DNA of 50,681 nt from an uncultured bacterium (GTDB lineage: Bacteria > Verrucomicrobiota > Lentisphaeria > Victivallales > UBA1829): contig CASEYW010000164.1 in the NCBI GenBank assembly GCA_949292215.1, forward strand, positions 1-50,681, given 5' to 3'. Below, piece after piece: positions 1 through 9,026 of the stretch. Below the pieces are notes generated by a model. The model had not been told where the DNA came from. It was given only the letters and a program-made list of their open reading frames with translations, and ran no database searches. Numbering within the stretch: position 1 is the first letter of the stretch; every line of letters starts with the position of its first letter. A program made the position numbers and the translations under genes.

Positions 1-262
1 AGAGGAGGTTGCGAAGAAATCATTTCCCGAATCCGAAAAGTGATCGGGGCTTGGACATTTGGAAAGCTGGCAGTCAATCCTAAAATTGGCATTGGTATCT
101 GGCAGAATTTATTATTCAATTATTTATGACGTTACACTTAGAGCTAAATCACGGTTTCAGCATACAGGATGAAACGCATTTCCGGCTTTGTGTGCTGAAA
201 AGGTCCACGCATCTCCAAAATGTGTTGCACTTCCTTTTACACGGTTCTCTTTTCAGAAAAAT
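1..262. other. Left edge, no supported gene
   Basis: All frames were read and no gene could be supported. One plus-strand frame ends at a TGA at positions 41-43 with a polar tail (EEVAKKSFPESEK) and could be the last codons of a gene that starts outside the window. Two other frames are also open across the edge, so this is undecided. The remainder up to the A/T tracts at 263-280 is AT-rich and looks non-coding. Confidence 0.4.
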
Positions 263-284
263 AAAAAAAAAGATTTTTTTCCCA

Positions 285-313
285 TTGACAAATAAAGAAA
301 AATATGGTATAAT
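285..313 (+). promoter_or_regulatory. Consensus sigma70 promoter of module 1
   Basis: The -35 box TTGACA (285-290) and the -10 box TATAAT (308-313) are both perfect and separated by exactly 17 bases. A run of nine A and a run of seven T (263-280) lie just upstream of the -35 and resemble an UP element. The predicted transcript starts near 320, about 45 bases before the regulator gene, and should cover regulator, pseudopilin and hydrolase. Confidence 0.88.
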
Positions 314-321
314 GAAGAAAG

Positions 322-340
322 TCAGTGAGTGAGTCACTGA
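322..340. promoter_or_regulatory. Candidate operator of the module 1 regulator
   Basis: Inverted repeat with 7-base arms TCAGTGA and TCACTGA around a 5-base centre. An overlapping odd palindrome, AGTGA-G-TCACT, is centred at 333. It begins at the predicted transcription start, where a bound repressor would block the promoter. The gene directly downstream is a GntR/LacI-type regulator, so autoregulation is likely, but binding is inferred. Confidence 0.55.
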
Positions 341-363
341 TTCATTAAAGATAAAGGTCTAAG

Positions 364-1446
364 ATGCGGATCAAGGAAGTGACACGGGGGGAACTCGTGG
401 AGAAATATATTCTGGAGCAGGTGGTTGCCGGATTGAAACCCGGAGACAAGATTCCATCGGAACGGGAATTGTCAGGGCAGCTGGAGGTTGCCGTTCATAC
501 GGTGAACAAGAGTCTCGCCACATTGACGGAGCGGGGGATTCTGGTTCGCAAAAAAGGACTCGGAACGTTTGTCGCTGAACGGAGTCTTCGAGGGAAACGG
601 GTTCGGATTCTGACCTCGTCCATCGGCTATTACAAGCCGGAATTTATAGCGAACTGGTTTAATTTCCAATATATTCTGGAAGGGTTTTCCCGTCGGGCCA
701 GAGGGTTGGGGATTGTTCCGGAGATTTTTATTCACGAACTGTCCGTTTCTCCAACGGAGGAATCGCTGGAGGCCTTACTGGACCCGGATGTTTCCGGTTA
801 TCTGTTCCATGTCCATCGGAATCTAGATGTCACAAGAGAATGGACAGAGTCTCTCCAGGAAAAAGGAAAAATCGTGTTATGCCGCAGTTTTGCTCCATTT
901 GAAAACTGCCATACGGTTTATGGCGATATGCGTTCCGGCGTCCGGGATGCTGTCCGTTCTCTTCTGGAGTCCGGCCGGCGCAGGATTGCCCTGTTGGAAA
1001 TGGATTATCCGGACGACGGCTATATCAAAACCAGAATCGAGGGCTTTTTCGACGCTCATGCGGAAGCCGGTCTTGTTCCGGACCCGGATCTTATCTGGAA
1101 GTGCAGAGGACTGAGCGAAGAAAATGGGTATTATGAAACTTTGAATCAGCTGAAGAGGAATCTTCCCTTCGATGCCGTTTTTGCTGGAACGGATACTCGT
1201 GCTTACGGAGTGATGCGCGCGCTGAAGGAGGCTCGATTGCGGATCCCGGAAGATGTCGCTGTCATCGGAACGGACAATTTGAAGCAGGATCAGGAGATGG
1301 AACCCTCTCTTTCTTCCGTCAACTATCCCATGCATGAAATCGGCGAAGCTCTCTGTGATCTTTTTGCGGACGCCGTGCGGAATCCATCGTCCGAGCCGCT
1401 TTGCAGAAAACTGAAATGTGAATTTATACGAAGAAAATCATCTTGA
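364..1446 (+). CDS. GntR-type HTH / LacI-type sensor regulator
   Basis: 360-residue transcription factor of mixed architecture. Residues 1-75 form a GntR winged helix (KPGDKIPSERELSGQLEV, then a wing ending in KKGLGTFV). The rest is a periplasmic-binding-like sensor of LacI/GalR type, with LLESGRRRIALLEM, FDAVFAGTD and DVAVIGTDN, and would bind a sugar or other small inducer. ATG at 364 follows AAGG with six bases between. It is the first gene of a three-gene transcript and is followed 21 bases later by the pseudopilin. The perfect promoter and the palindrome at the start site suggest it represses its own operon until a glycan fragment is present. The family call is firm; the ligand is unknown. 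Confidence 0.9.
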   Translation: MRIKEVTRGELVEKYILEQVVAGLKPGDKIPSERELSGQLEVAVHTVNKSLATLTERGILVRKKGLGTFVAERSLRGKRVRILTSSIGYYKPEFIANWFNFQYILEGFSRRARGLGIVPEIFIHELSVSPTEESLEALLDPDVSGYLFHVHRNLDVTREWTESLQEKGKIVLCRSFAPFENCHTVYGDMRSGVRDAVRSLLESGRRRIALLEMDYPDDGYIKTRIEGFFDAHAEAGLVPDPDLIWKCRGLSEENGYYETLNQLKRNLPFDAVFAGTDTRAYGVMRALKEARLRIPEDVAVIGTDNLKQDQEMEPSLSSVNYPMHEIGEALCDLFADAVRNPSSEPLCRKLKCEFIRRKSS

Positions 1447-1467
1447 AAACAGAACCGGGAGGTCTCA

Positions 1468-2235
1468 ATGAAAGATTACGGATGGAATGCTGGCAGAAAT
1501 GTGAATTCAAATGTGAAACAATTTACATTGATAGAGTTACTTGTTGTGATTGCTGTCATAGCAATTCTTGTATCTCTTTTTCTGCCGGCGTTGAACAGTG
1601 CGAAGAGAAAAGCTCTGGATATTTCCTGTCTGAATAATATGCGCCAGCTGCATACATTGGCAGTTTCCTACAATGGGGATAACGATGGATATCAGTTGCA
1701 GAGCGGGCTTTTCAGCGGGGAGCGGAGATGGCATGATCTTCTGATGATCTATCTCAAGCCGGGAGCTGCCTCGGGAGATAATTGCTACTGGGACAAGGGA
1801 AGGGGACGTCCGTTCGGTCCGTTTGATTGTCCTTCACAGGTACATTCGAATGCTGTCAACGGTCCGCAGAATACGGAAAAAGGACGCTATATCGGAGCCA
1901 ACATCAATGCAATATCCGCAAAGGGCCTCGGGACTCTCAGCGCTTTCGGCAGGAGACCGGAGAGGATTTACCAGCCTTCCAGGAGAGCATTGTTCACCGA
2001 TATGGACCGGACTTCGGATTGGCATGCCGTCATTGATCACGGTATCGGCTGGGGGGGATATCCGGTGGAATACGGAGAAAATGCCAATGCGTTCCGACAC
2101 GGGGGAACGTTCAGTTTGAATGTTGTGTATGTAACCGGAAATGCAGCATCGGTACGAAAGGATATGGTTCCCACCTATTGTGAACCTCCGAATGGAAATT
2201 TCTGGTATCATAATGACGGCACTTATACCAGGTAG
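1468..2235 (+). CDS. Pseudopilin-like protein, module 1
   Basis: 255 residues with a type IV pilin-like N-terminus: a polar leader of about 22 residues, then [24 protein letters not shown] and [10 protein letters not shown]. Proteins of this kind are made by the dozen in Lentisphaerae and Planctomycetes; their function is largely unknown. The residue before the mature Phe is Gln rather than the Gly that prepilin peptidase normally needs. The C-terminal H-x9-10-DG signature of the family is degenerate here: the His is kept in FRHGG but VTGNA replaces the FDGH seen in the other two copies. GGGAGG lies five bases before ATG 1468. It sits between regulator and hydrolase, which suggests a surface or export-related role with the enzyme. 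That role is inference. Confidence 0.82.
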   Translation: MKDYGWNAGRNVNSNVKQFTLIELLVVIAVIAILVSLFLPALNSAKRKALDISCLNNMRQLHTLAVSYNGDNDGYQLQSGLFSGERRWHDLLMIYLKPGAASGDNCYWDKGRGRPFGPFDCPSQVHSNAVNGPQNTEKGRYIGANINAISAKGLGTLSAFGRRPERIYQPSRRALFTDMDRTSDWHAVIDHGIGWGGYPVEYGENANAFRHGGTFSLNVVYVTGNAASVRKDMVPTYCEPPNGNFWYHNDGTYTR

Positions 2236-2260
2236 GAAAAAGAACAGGGGAGAAAAGAGG

Positions 2261-5200
2261 ATGAAACGATATTGTCTGCTGGCTTTCTTCTGCGTTTTTA
2301 TGCTGTGTCCGGCGGATACTGTCCGGCCGGAACTTCAGAAAAACGGGGTGCTGAAACTGGAAAACCTGACTCTTTCGCTGGGATTCTACAATACGAAATG
2401 GTCGTTTGAATCGCATCATGTCACCATCAAGGCTCAGTCGGAGGGGAAACGGGAAGGGCTCTTCCATGTTCCCGGCGGAGTTTTCCGATTTACGGAAACG
2501 CTGACGGCGCTTCCGGACCGTCGATGGTCTTTCAAGATTCATCTGCATTCCGATCAGGCGATCGAAGCCAATCAGTTGTTCCTGGGAGCAACATCTCCGC
2601 ATTTTCTGACAGCCGGAATCACTGTGGATGGAAAACATTTCTTGTTTCCGGAAAAGTGGAACGGAAAAATGCTTCATTCTTTTCCGGAGGGGGCTCATCG
2701 TGTCGAAATTCCGATGAGCAGAGGGTGCTTGAAGATTGCGGGAAAATCCGGCATCTGGTTTCAGGATAACAGGCAATGGAGTTCGGAAAACGCATCGGTG
2801 CGGTTCCTGTTCTCGCCTTCCCGGGGAAAGATCACCTCCGCGGAACTGGAACTGACGCTGCAATGGCAGGAGTATTCCGGAATTCCCTTGAAAATGAAGG
2901 AGGCGAATTCCTTTTTGAAGGATGAGATTGCCGGCGATCGCAAGGGCGGCTGGACGGATCAGGGAAAAAACGATATGCGGCAGCTTCCGGTGGGAAAGGA
3001 GCGGTTTTGCGGAATTCCATTTGAGGTAACGGAACGATGTCTCGGACTTTTTCATTCACGCACTCCGTTTTATCCGAAAGAGATCACGGTATCCGGGGAG
3101 GGGAAAACGGCCGGATATCTGTATCTGCTTCACGCAGAAGGCTGGGAACCTCTGCGGGAAAAGAAACTCGGGACGATCCGTTTTCGTTATGAGGATGGAA
3201 ATGAGAGAGAAATTCTTCTGAATTCACAGACAGACTGCGGAAATTTCTGGCAACCGAGAAATCGGAGGAATGCTCTGGTTGCCTGGAGAGGCAACAACGG
3301 AAGCGCCGGAATTGGAATGTATGTGACGAAGATTCGGACGGAAAAGAAACCGATTCGCGACATTACGTTCCGGTCCGCTGGGAATGCCGTCTGGCTGATT
3401 GCCGCCCTGACCCTGTCGGATGACTCCATTCCGATGTATCATGCCGTGCCGCTTGTGATGAAAGCGGATTCCGAATGGCGGCCCATGCGTGCTGCTGTTG
3501 AAACGGAGCCCGGATCTATTCTGGATTTTTCGGGAATGCTGGATGCTCCCGCAGGCAAATATGGGTTTGTTCGTAATATCGGCGGACGTCTCGGTTTTGA
3601 GAAAGCTCCGGAGAAGCGAATCCGGTTTTACGGGGCTAATATTTGTTACGAAGGAAATTTTATTAACCGTTCTCTTGCACGAAAACTTGCGCGGATCATG
3701 CGGGAGCGCGGTTACAATCTTCTTCGGTTTCATCATTTTGAACGGGATCTGATTCGGAAGGATTTGCCGGTTTCCACGGAGATTGATCCGCTGAAAATGG
3801 AACGCATGGATGCGATTTTTGCGGAGGCAAAGGCGCAGGGGATCTATATGACACTGGATCTTTTCATCAGCCGTCCTCTCAGGAAAGGGGAAGTGAAGGA
3901 GTTTCCGGATCAGGCAGTCAGCATGAATGACCTCAAACAGTTGATCATCGCTTCCCCCTCCGCACTGGAAAACTGGAAAACGTTTGCAGCGAACTTCCTG
4001 AATCATGTGAATCCATATACGGGTCTTGCCTGGAAGGATGATCCGGCACTGATCTCGATCAATTTGATCAACGAAGGCAATATTGCGTTTGACTTTAATG
4101 GAGATTCTCCGGCGAACCGTTTGTTTCGGAAGCGTTATCCGGGATGGCTGAAATCTAAGGGATTCCGGGATTCGGATGGTAAAAATATTCGTTTATGGAG
4201 ACGTTTCATTGTGGAGTCGTATCGGAAGACCCATGCTGAGATGAAGACTTTTCTGCGGAAACTTGGTGTCCGGGCGATGCTCTGCGATCAGAACTGTGCC
4301 TCTTCGGTTCCTCTGACGGTCATGCGGAACGATTACGATCTGGTAGACAATCATTTTTATCATTCGCATCCATCGTTTCCGGAGACTCCGTGGCGGCTTC
4401 CCCTGTCGTTTGGTTCGGATGATACGGTTCAATCGCTTGCCGCCCCCATCGGAGATATGTTTGCATCCCGTATTTTTGGCAAACCTTTCACGATTACGGA
4501 ATGGGACTACTGCAATCCTGCTTCGTTTGCCATGGAAGGAGCTCTGGTGACGAGTGCCTATGGTGCTCTGAATGACTGGGATGCCCTTTGCCATTTCCAG
4601 ATCATCGGAGGCGGACGGGACGGAGGCATGAACGAGGAACCTGTCGGTCTGTTTTCCTGTTACAGCGATCCGATTCGAACTCTTGCTGACCGGATTGGCA
4701 CACTGCTGTTTTTGCGCCGGGATGTCCGGTCCTCCGAGTCCTGCCGGACGATTCTGGTGCCTCCCGATTACCTGGAGCAGAACCCGGCGGCAGTTCTGTA
4801 TCCACCGCTGACAAAACGGTTCGGTCTGATTGAGCGGACGGGCTCCCTTCTCTGGAATGGAAACGGTGCTCTTCCGGAGGGAACCTCTTCCATTTATCTG
4901 CTTCCGGGAGTCCGGTATCGGCAGCTTCCGGAGAAGATGCCTTTTCTGACTCTTACTGAGGAACGGGAGGAGGCGGAAGCCGTCCGGCATGGCTTCCTGC
5001 CGCCGGAAACTCTGAAGGGGCTTTACCGCAGTACGACGGGCGAAATCGAATTGAACCGGAAGGAACACCGTTTTTCTGTTGTGACCCCCAGAAGTGAAGC
5101 CTTTTCTCTTCAGGCGCAAGGCCGTGGAACCGGCAATTTCATGACGGTGCAGAACCGGACGATTCCCGGGGTCTTCTTTGCCGCATCTATGACAGCGGAG

Positions 5201-5509
5201 CCTCTGAAAAAGAGCGGACGCATCCTGCTTCTGCATTTGACGCAGGTCCGGAATACCGGAATGCGCTTCCGGGACGATACATGCACCCTTCTTGAGAATT
5301 ACGGCAGACTTCCGCTTCTGCTGCGCCGGGCGGAAGCGGAAATCACCCTGGCGGTTCCGTCCGGCAGGCTTTATGCCTGTTCCAACGGAGGAAAACGCCT
5401 GCATGAAGTTCCGTTGAAACGGCTCCCGGATGGAACGCTCTCCTTCCTTGCCGACAATTCCTCAGGAACGGAGCCGATTCTTGTCTATGAATTTCTCCGG
5501 ACAGAGTGA
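2261..5509 (+). CDS. Secreted glycoside hydrolase, clan GH-A type, paralogue 1
   Basis: 1082 residues from ATG 2261, chosen because it opens a clean signal peptide (MKRYCLLAFFCVFMLCPAD) and has GGGGAG eight bases upstream. N-terminal beta-sandwich regions include the motif AGDRKGGWTDQG. A TIM barrel starts near residue 440 (RIRFYGANIC, YNLLRFHHFE, HVNPYTG). Probable catalytic pair: acid/base Glu605 in NLINEGN and nucleophile Glu747 in TITEWD, the usual spacing for clan GH-A retaining enzymes. A C-terminal beta region follows. Three paralogues in this window share the layout. It is predicted to be exported and to cut a plant, algal or host glycan; substrate and exact GH family cannot be read from the sequence. 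Confidence 0.83.
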   Translation: MKRYCLLAFFCVFMLCPADTVRPELQKNGVLKLENLTLSLGFYNTKWSFESHHVTIKAQSEGKREGLFHVPGGVFRFTETLTALPDRRWSFKIHLHSDQAIEANQLFLGATSPHFLTAGITVDGKHFLFPEKWNGKMLHSFPEGAHRVEIPMSRGCLKIAGKSGIWFQDNRQWSSENASVRFLFSPSRGKITSAELELTLQWQEYSGIPLKMKEANSFLKDEIAGDRKGGWTDQGKNDMRQLPVGKERFCGIPFEVTERCLGLFHSRTPFYPKEITVSGEGKTAGYLYLLHAEGWEPLREKKLGTIRFRYEDGNEREILLNSQTDCGNFWQPRNRRNALVAWRGNNGSAGIGMYVTKIRTEKKPIRDITFRSAGNAVWLIAALTLSDDSIPMYHAVPLVMKADSEWRPMRAAVETEPGSILDFSGMLDAPAGKYGFVRNIGGRLGFEKAPEKRIRFYGANICYEGNFINRSLARKLARIMRERGYNLLRFHHFERDLIRKDLPVSTEIDPLKMERMDAIFAEAKAQGIYMTLDLFISRPLRKGEVKEFPDQAVSMNDLKQLIIASPSALENWKTFAANFLNHVNPYTGLAWKDDPALISINLINEGNIAFDFNGDSPANRLFRKRYPGWLKSKGFRDSDGKNIRLWRRFIVESYRKTHAEMKTFLRKLGVRAMLCDQNCASSVPLTVMRNDYDLVDNHFYHSHPSFPETPWRLPLSFGSDDTVQSLAAPIGDMFASRIFGKPFTITEWDYCNPASFAMEGALVTSAYGALNDWDALCHFQIIGGGRDGGMNEEPVGLFSCYSDPIRTLADRIGTLLFLRRDVRSSESCRTILVPPDYLEQNPAAVLYPPLTKRFGLIERTGSLLWNGNGALPEGTSSIYLLPGVRYRQLPEKMPFLTLTEEREEAEAVRHGFLPPETLKGLYRSTTGEIELNRKEHRFSVVTPRSEAFSLQAQGRGTGNFMTVQNRTIPGVFFAASMTAEPLKKSGRILLLHLTQVRNTGMRFRDDTCTLLENYGRLPLLLRRAEAEITLAVPSGRLYACSNGGKRLHEVPLKRLPDGTLSFLADNSSGTEPILVYEFLRTE

Positions 5510-5553
5510 GAGGCCCCCGCACTGGCATCCTGTGCAGCTTCCCTGCGAAAGAT

Positions 5554-5577
5554 GAGACCGCCGTAAGTCTCCGGTTT
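5554..5577. terminator. Weak hairpin between convergent genes
   Basis: GAGAC (5554-5558) pairs with GTCTC (5567-5571) over an 8-base loop and is followed by CGG and TTTT. It lies between the converging ends of the hydrolase gene (stop 5509) and the dehydrogenase gene (stop 5584). The stem is only five pairs, so termination here is tentative. Confidence 0.25.
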
Positions 5578-5583
5578 TCAGTG

Positions 5584-6702
5584 TCAGAGCAGCTTTTCCA
5601 GAATGGTCTCGACGTCGCGATCCGTCATTTCCCGCGGATTCTGCTTCATACTGGCACTTCGGCAGTTTCTGATGATGAAATCGAAGTCGCTGCGATGAAG
5701 CGCAAACGAACGGAGATTTTCCGGAACGTTCAGGGTTTCCGCCAGATTTCCCGCCGCCCGGAGGAAACTGCGCGCGTCCGTTCCGATGAATGCAAGGTCG
5801 GCAAGATCTGCGTAAAGGTCGGCACATGCCTGCATGTTGAATTCCAGGACCGGACGCATCAGGATGGCACAGGCCAGTCCGTGCGGAACTCCGAGCAGGG
5901 AGCCGACAGGATGTGCCAGTCCGTGGACTGCCCCGAGCCCCGTCTGGGAAAACGCCATGCCGGAAAGCATGGATGCTTCCGCCATTTCCGTGCGGGCACA
6001 GATGTTTTCCGGTTCCTTCCATGCCCTTTCCAGGGAATGGAAGATCTTCCGGACTGCCTCCGCCGAGAGCGTTCTCGTCAGAGAGGACGCCCGTGGACTG
6101 GTAAACGATTCGAACGCCTGCACGAACGCGTCAAGTCCGCTGAACGCGGTCAGATCCGGCGGACAGGTCAGGGTCAGGTCCGGATCGACAATTGCCGTAT
6201 CGGCGGTCATTGTCGGATGACGCAGAGATTTCTTGATTTTGCTCTCCTTGTCGGTCAGAACGGCATTGTTTGTGGATTCCGCTCCGGTTCCGGCGGTTGT
6301 GGGCAGAGCGGCAAAAAAGAGCCCTTTCCGCTGAATATGAAGCCGGTCGAAAAAGTAATCCGCGGTATGTCCTTCGAGGGGGATCAGAGCGGCTGCTGCT
6401 TTTGCCGCATCAATCACACTGCCGCCGCCGATGGCGACAACCGTATTCACCATGTATTTGCGTCCAATGGCAATGATCTCATCCACTGTTTCCAGCGGTG
6501 GTTCCGGCGGAACTCCGGTGTAAGTGGCGCATGTCAGTTTTCCAATGGTTTCCAGCACTTTTCGTCCGGAGGGCGACTTTGCAATCGTCGTACCCGCGAC
6601 GACAAGAACCTTTGCGCCGAGAGGCAGTTCTGCCGCCAGATTCAGGGACGCTCCGGACCCGAAGAGGATTTTACGGGGAAAGGCATACGTTGCGATTGTC
6701 AT
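5584..6702 (-). CDS. Iron-type alcohol dehydrogenase family protein
   Basis: 372 residues, the usual length of group III (Fe-dependent) alcohol dehydrogenases that interconvert alcohols or semialdehydes using NAD(P)H. The nucleotide-binding GGGSVIDAAK is at residues 92-101 and LPTTAGTGAE at 133-141. The metal site should be Asp, His, His, His; here it reads Asp191, Gln195 (in GLDAFVQ), His260 and His274 (GAVHGLAHP, GVPHG), so the second ligand is Gln instead of His. This may change the metal or the activity. The start codon overlaps the stop of rnc by four bases, so the two are cotranscribed and translationally coupled. Substrate unknown. Confidence 0.86.
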   Translation of the reverse strand: MTIATYAFPRKILFGSGASLNLAAELPLGAKVLVVAGTTIAKSPSGRKVLETIGKLTCATYTGVPPEPPLETVDEIIAIGRKYMVNTVVAIGGGSVIDAAKAAAALIPLEGHTADYFFDRLHIQRKGLFFAALPTTAGTGAESTNNAVLTDKESKIKKSLRHPTMTADTAIVDPDLTLTCPPDLTAFSGLDAFVQAFESFTSPRASSLTRTLSAEAVRKIFHSLERAWKEPENICARTEMAEASMLSGMAFSQTGLGAVHGLAHPVGSLLGVPHGLACAILMRPVLEFNMQACADLYADLADLAFIGTDARSFLRAAGNLAETLNVPENLRSFALHRSDFDFIIRNCRSASMKQNPREMTDRDVETILEKLL

Positions 6703-7439
6703 ACAGCTGTCTCCTCTTTTTCATTTTTTTGAGTGCCGGAGAGCGAATTTGTTTCCTGGTGGATCCGCTCCAGTGCCGCTTTTGCCGCCTTGCTTTCCGC
6801 TAGTTTGCGTTTGTTGGCGCGGCCCGTAGCGACTGCTTTGCCGTTGATCAGCACTTCAATTTCGAAACATGGATTGTGGTCGGGACCGGAAATGGAAAGA
6901 ATCCGGTATTCCGGCTGACACCCGAGATGCTGCTGGGTATATTCCTGAAGATTGCCTTTCGGATTCAGATCTGCAAGCAGATCCGCGGGATTCGGATAAC
7001 GGTTCAGCAGCAGACCAAGAAAAATTTCCCGGACATTCTCCTGTGAGGAATCCAGCATGATTGCCGCCATCAGGGCTTCCATGGCGTCAGAGAGGGTGGA
7101 ATCGCGCAGCGAGCCGCCGGTTTCGATTTCGCCGCGTCCCAGAAGCAGCGCACTGCCGAGATCAAGATCGCGGGCAAGCAGCGCGAGCGTATCCTGATTT
7201 GCCAGCGCGGAACGGAGTTTTGTCAGATCGCCCTCGTGAAAATCGGGATAACGGCGGAAGAGGTACTCCGTCAGGATGATTTGCAGAACGGCATCCCCGA
7301 GAAATTCGAGCCGCTGGTTGTCGTAGGCAATGTTGTTTTCCGTTGCAAAGGAGCGGTGCATCAGAGCCTCTTTCAGAAGTTCCTGATTTTGGAAGGTGTA
7401 CCGGAGTATTCTTTGCAGCTTTACCGGATCGCTTGTCAT
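6699..7439 (-). CDS. rnc: Ribonuclease III
   Basis: 246-residue endonuclease that cuts double-stranded RNA in rRNA maturation and mRNA turnover. The catalytic domain has the signature NQRLEFLGDAVL (Glu45, Asp49) and the second acidic pair DAMEAL (Asp118, Glu121). A double-stranded RNA-binding domain fills roughly residues 163-228 (NPKGNLQEYTQ, ATGRANKRKLAESKAAKAAL). Length is normal. AAGGAG sits six bases before the ATG. Its stop overlaps the start of the dehydrogenase gene, an unusual partner, so the coupling probably reflects gene packing rather than a shared pathway. Confidence 0.95.
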   Translation of the reverse strand: MTSDPVKLQRILRYTFQNQELLKEALMHRSFATENNIAYDNQRLEFLGDAVLQIILTEYLFRRYPDFHEGDLTKLRSALANQDTLALLARDLDLGSALLLGRGEIETGGSLRDSTLSDAMEALMAAIMLDSSQENVREIFLGLLLNRYPNPADLLADLNPKGNLQEYTQQHLGCQPEYRILSISGPDHNPCFEIEVLINGKAVATGRANKRKLAESKAAKAALERIHQETNSLSGTQKNEKEETAV

Positions 7440-7589
7440 GGTGTTCTCCTTGAATGGACAATGATTCTGTGGATTGCGGAGAGAATGTTCGCATCCGGAA
7501 GAAATCCCCGTGGAAAGGGACCGGATGCTTGACTGAAGCGACTGAATCTGTCAAACCTTGCCTGACAAATTTAGTCGATTTAATCAAGT

Positions 7590-7620
7590 CCTTCGGGAAA
7601 TCGTTGTGATTTCCCGAAGG
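7590..7620 (-). terminator. Strong hairpin after the leuB-like gene
   Basis: Perfect 13-base stem, CCTTCGGGAAATC pairing with GATTTCCCGAAGG, over a 5-base loop. It starts 10 bases after the stop codon of the leuB-like gene. In the direction of that gene it is followed by ACTTGATT, a poor U tract, so it may act as a 3-prime stabilising stem as well as, or instead of, an intrinsic terminator. It also separates this gene from rnc. Confidence 0.65.
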
Positions 7621-7630
7621 AGAATGCGAA

Positions 7631-8740
7631 TCAGAGATTTTCAACTACAAGATCCCCGACTTCACTGGTGGAATACCCCATTTTTCCAGCGGAGAGGGAT
7701 TTGAGTTTGTGTTCCGTGATGTAAGCAACCGCGTTTTCGATCGCTTTTCCAGCTTCCGGTTCGTTGAGATAGTTCAGCATCATCGCGCCCGCGAGGATCG
7801 CCGCACAGGGATTGATGACGTTCATACCGGTATATTTGGGTGCGGAACCACCGATCGGTTCGAACATGCTGACCCCTTCCGGATTCAGGTTTCCGCCCGC
7901 GGAGATGCCCATTCCGCCGGAGGTCATGGCAGCGAGGTCGGTGATGATATCGCCGAACATGTTGGTCGTAACGATGACATCGAACCATTCCGGATTCTTG
8001 ACCATCCACATGCAGGTCGCGTCGACGTGGCAGTAATTCAGTTTGACCTGCGGATAGTTTTTGCCCATTTCATGGAATGCGCGTTCCCAGAGATTGAACA
8101 CATAAGTCAGCACATTGGTTTTGCCGCAGAGGGTCAGCTGGGAGGTGTAACCCTTTGCCTTGTCCTCTTCGGAGAGTCCGCGCCACGGATTTTCCTTTGT
8201 GTGACGTTTCATCGCGAGTTCAAATGCAAATTTCAGGCAGCGATCAACCTGAGCACGGTTGTAGACCATTTCCTGAATGGCGATTTCATTGGGAGTGCCT
8301 TTCATGGAGACTCCGCCCATTCCGGTGTAGACGTCACCGGAGTTTTCGCGGACGACCACATAGTCGATATCTTCCGGAGTCTTGCCGACAAGCGGACATT
8401 CCACGCCCGGATAGAGTTTTACCGGACGGAGATTGATGTACTGGTCCAGGTCGAATCTCAGCTTCAGAAGGATTCCTTTTTCCAGAATGCCGGGAGCGAC
8501 TTTCGGCGATCCGATGGCTCCGAGGAAAACCGCGTCGAATTTTTTCAGCTGTTCCGCTGCGTCGTCAGGGAGCACGATTCCTGTCTTGAGATAGTTTTCG
8601 CCGCCCCAGTTGAATTCCGTGAATTCCATTTCAAAGCCGAACTTTTTAGCCGCCGCCTTCAGGACTTTCACTCCCTGGGCAACCACTTCCGGACCTGTTC
8701 CGTCGCCCGGCAACGTCGCAATTTTGTAGACTTTCGACAT
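7631..8740 (-). CDS. leuB: 3-isopropylmalate dehydrogenase-like enzyme
   Basis: 369 residues from ATG 8740, where the fold begins directly ([15 protein letters not shown]); a longer frame to 8788 adds only non-family sequence. NAD-dependent beta-decarboxylating dehydrogenases oxidise and decarboxylate 2-hydroxy acids such as 3-isopropylmalate in leucine synthesis. Visible motifs are [19 protein letters not shown] (substrate Arg residues), the family Asp-rich segment [19 protein letters not shown], and the NAD-site [19 protein letters not shown]. The substrate loop reads [11 protein letters not shown], whereas typical LeuB has VRELTGGIYFG, so tartrate, isocitrate or another substrate is possible. 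No leuA, leuC or leuD is nearby. A strong hairpin follows the gene. Confidence 0.82.
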   Translation of the reverse strand: MSKVYKIATLPGDGTGPEVVAQGVKVLKAAAKKFGFEMEFTEFNWGGENYLKTGIVLPDDAAEQLKKFDAVFLGAIGSPKVAPGILEKGILLKLRFDLDQYINLRPVKLYPGVECPLVGKTPEDIDYVVVRENSGDVYTGMGGVSMKGTPNEIAIQEMVYNRAQVDRCLKFAFELAMKRHTKENPWRGLSEEDKAKGYTSQLTLCGKTNVLTYVFNLWERAFHEMGKNYPQVKLNYCHVDATCMWMVKNPEWFDVIVTTNMFGDIITDLAAMTSGGMGISAGGNLNPEGVSMFEPIGGSAPKYTGMNVINPCAAILAGAMMLNYLNEPEAGKAIENAVAYITEHKLKSLSAGKMGYSTSEVGDLVVENL

Positions 8741-9026
8741 TTTTCCAACCTTATGTTTTTCTGAACTGTATGATTCGGCAGGAAGCACGACTGCTTCGGA
8801 CCGCCCTTCTGTTTCCCGGTAATATACACTCTCTTTTTCGAGAAAACCAGCCTGAATCGGAAGAAAATCGCCATTGTTCCGGCAAATCGCACCATTTCCA
8901 TCAGATTCCGGGGAGGGGCGGGTGGAATGGCGGAAGCTGTTTTGTCATTTTCCTCTGCTCTTTCCTTGAAATCTGGCATTCCCCTGTATAAAGTACTGCA
9001 TCAACTCAGAAAGGGGGTCTGCTGCA
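8741..9026. other. Divergent intergenic region, leuB-like / small membrane protein
   Basis: 286 bases without a supported gene. For the rightward small gene there is a poor promoter, TTGAAA (8966-8971) and TATAAA (8987-8992), with only 15 bases between. For the leftward gene a lone TATATT (complement at 8821-8826) lies about 80 bases upstream, without a recognisable -35. No riboswitch-like structure was recognised. Confidence 0.35.

Noticed and set aside
126..332. 68-codon open frame near the left edge
   Set aside because: It reads through the consensus promoter at 285-313 and its protein is low-complexity.
5506..6732. 408-codon open frame on the plus strand
   Set aside because: Antisense to the iron-type dehydrogenase and part of rnc; no ribosome site or motif.
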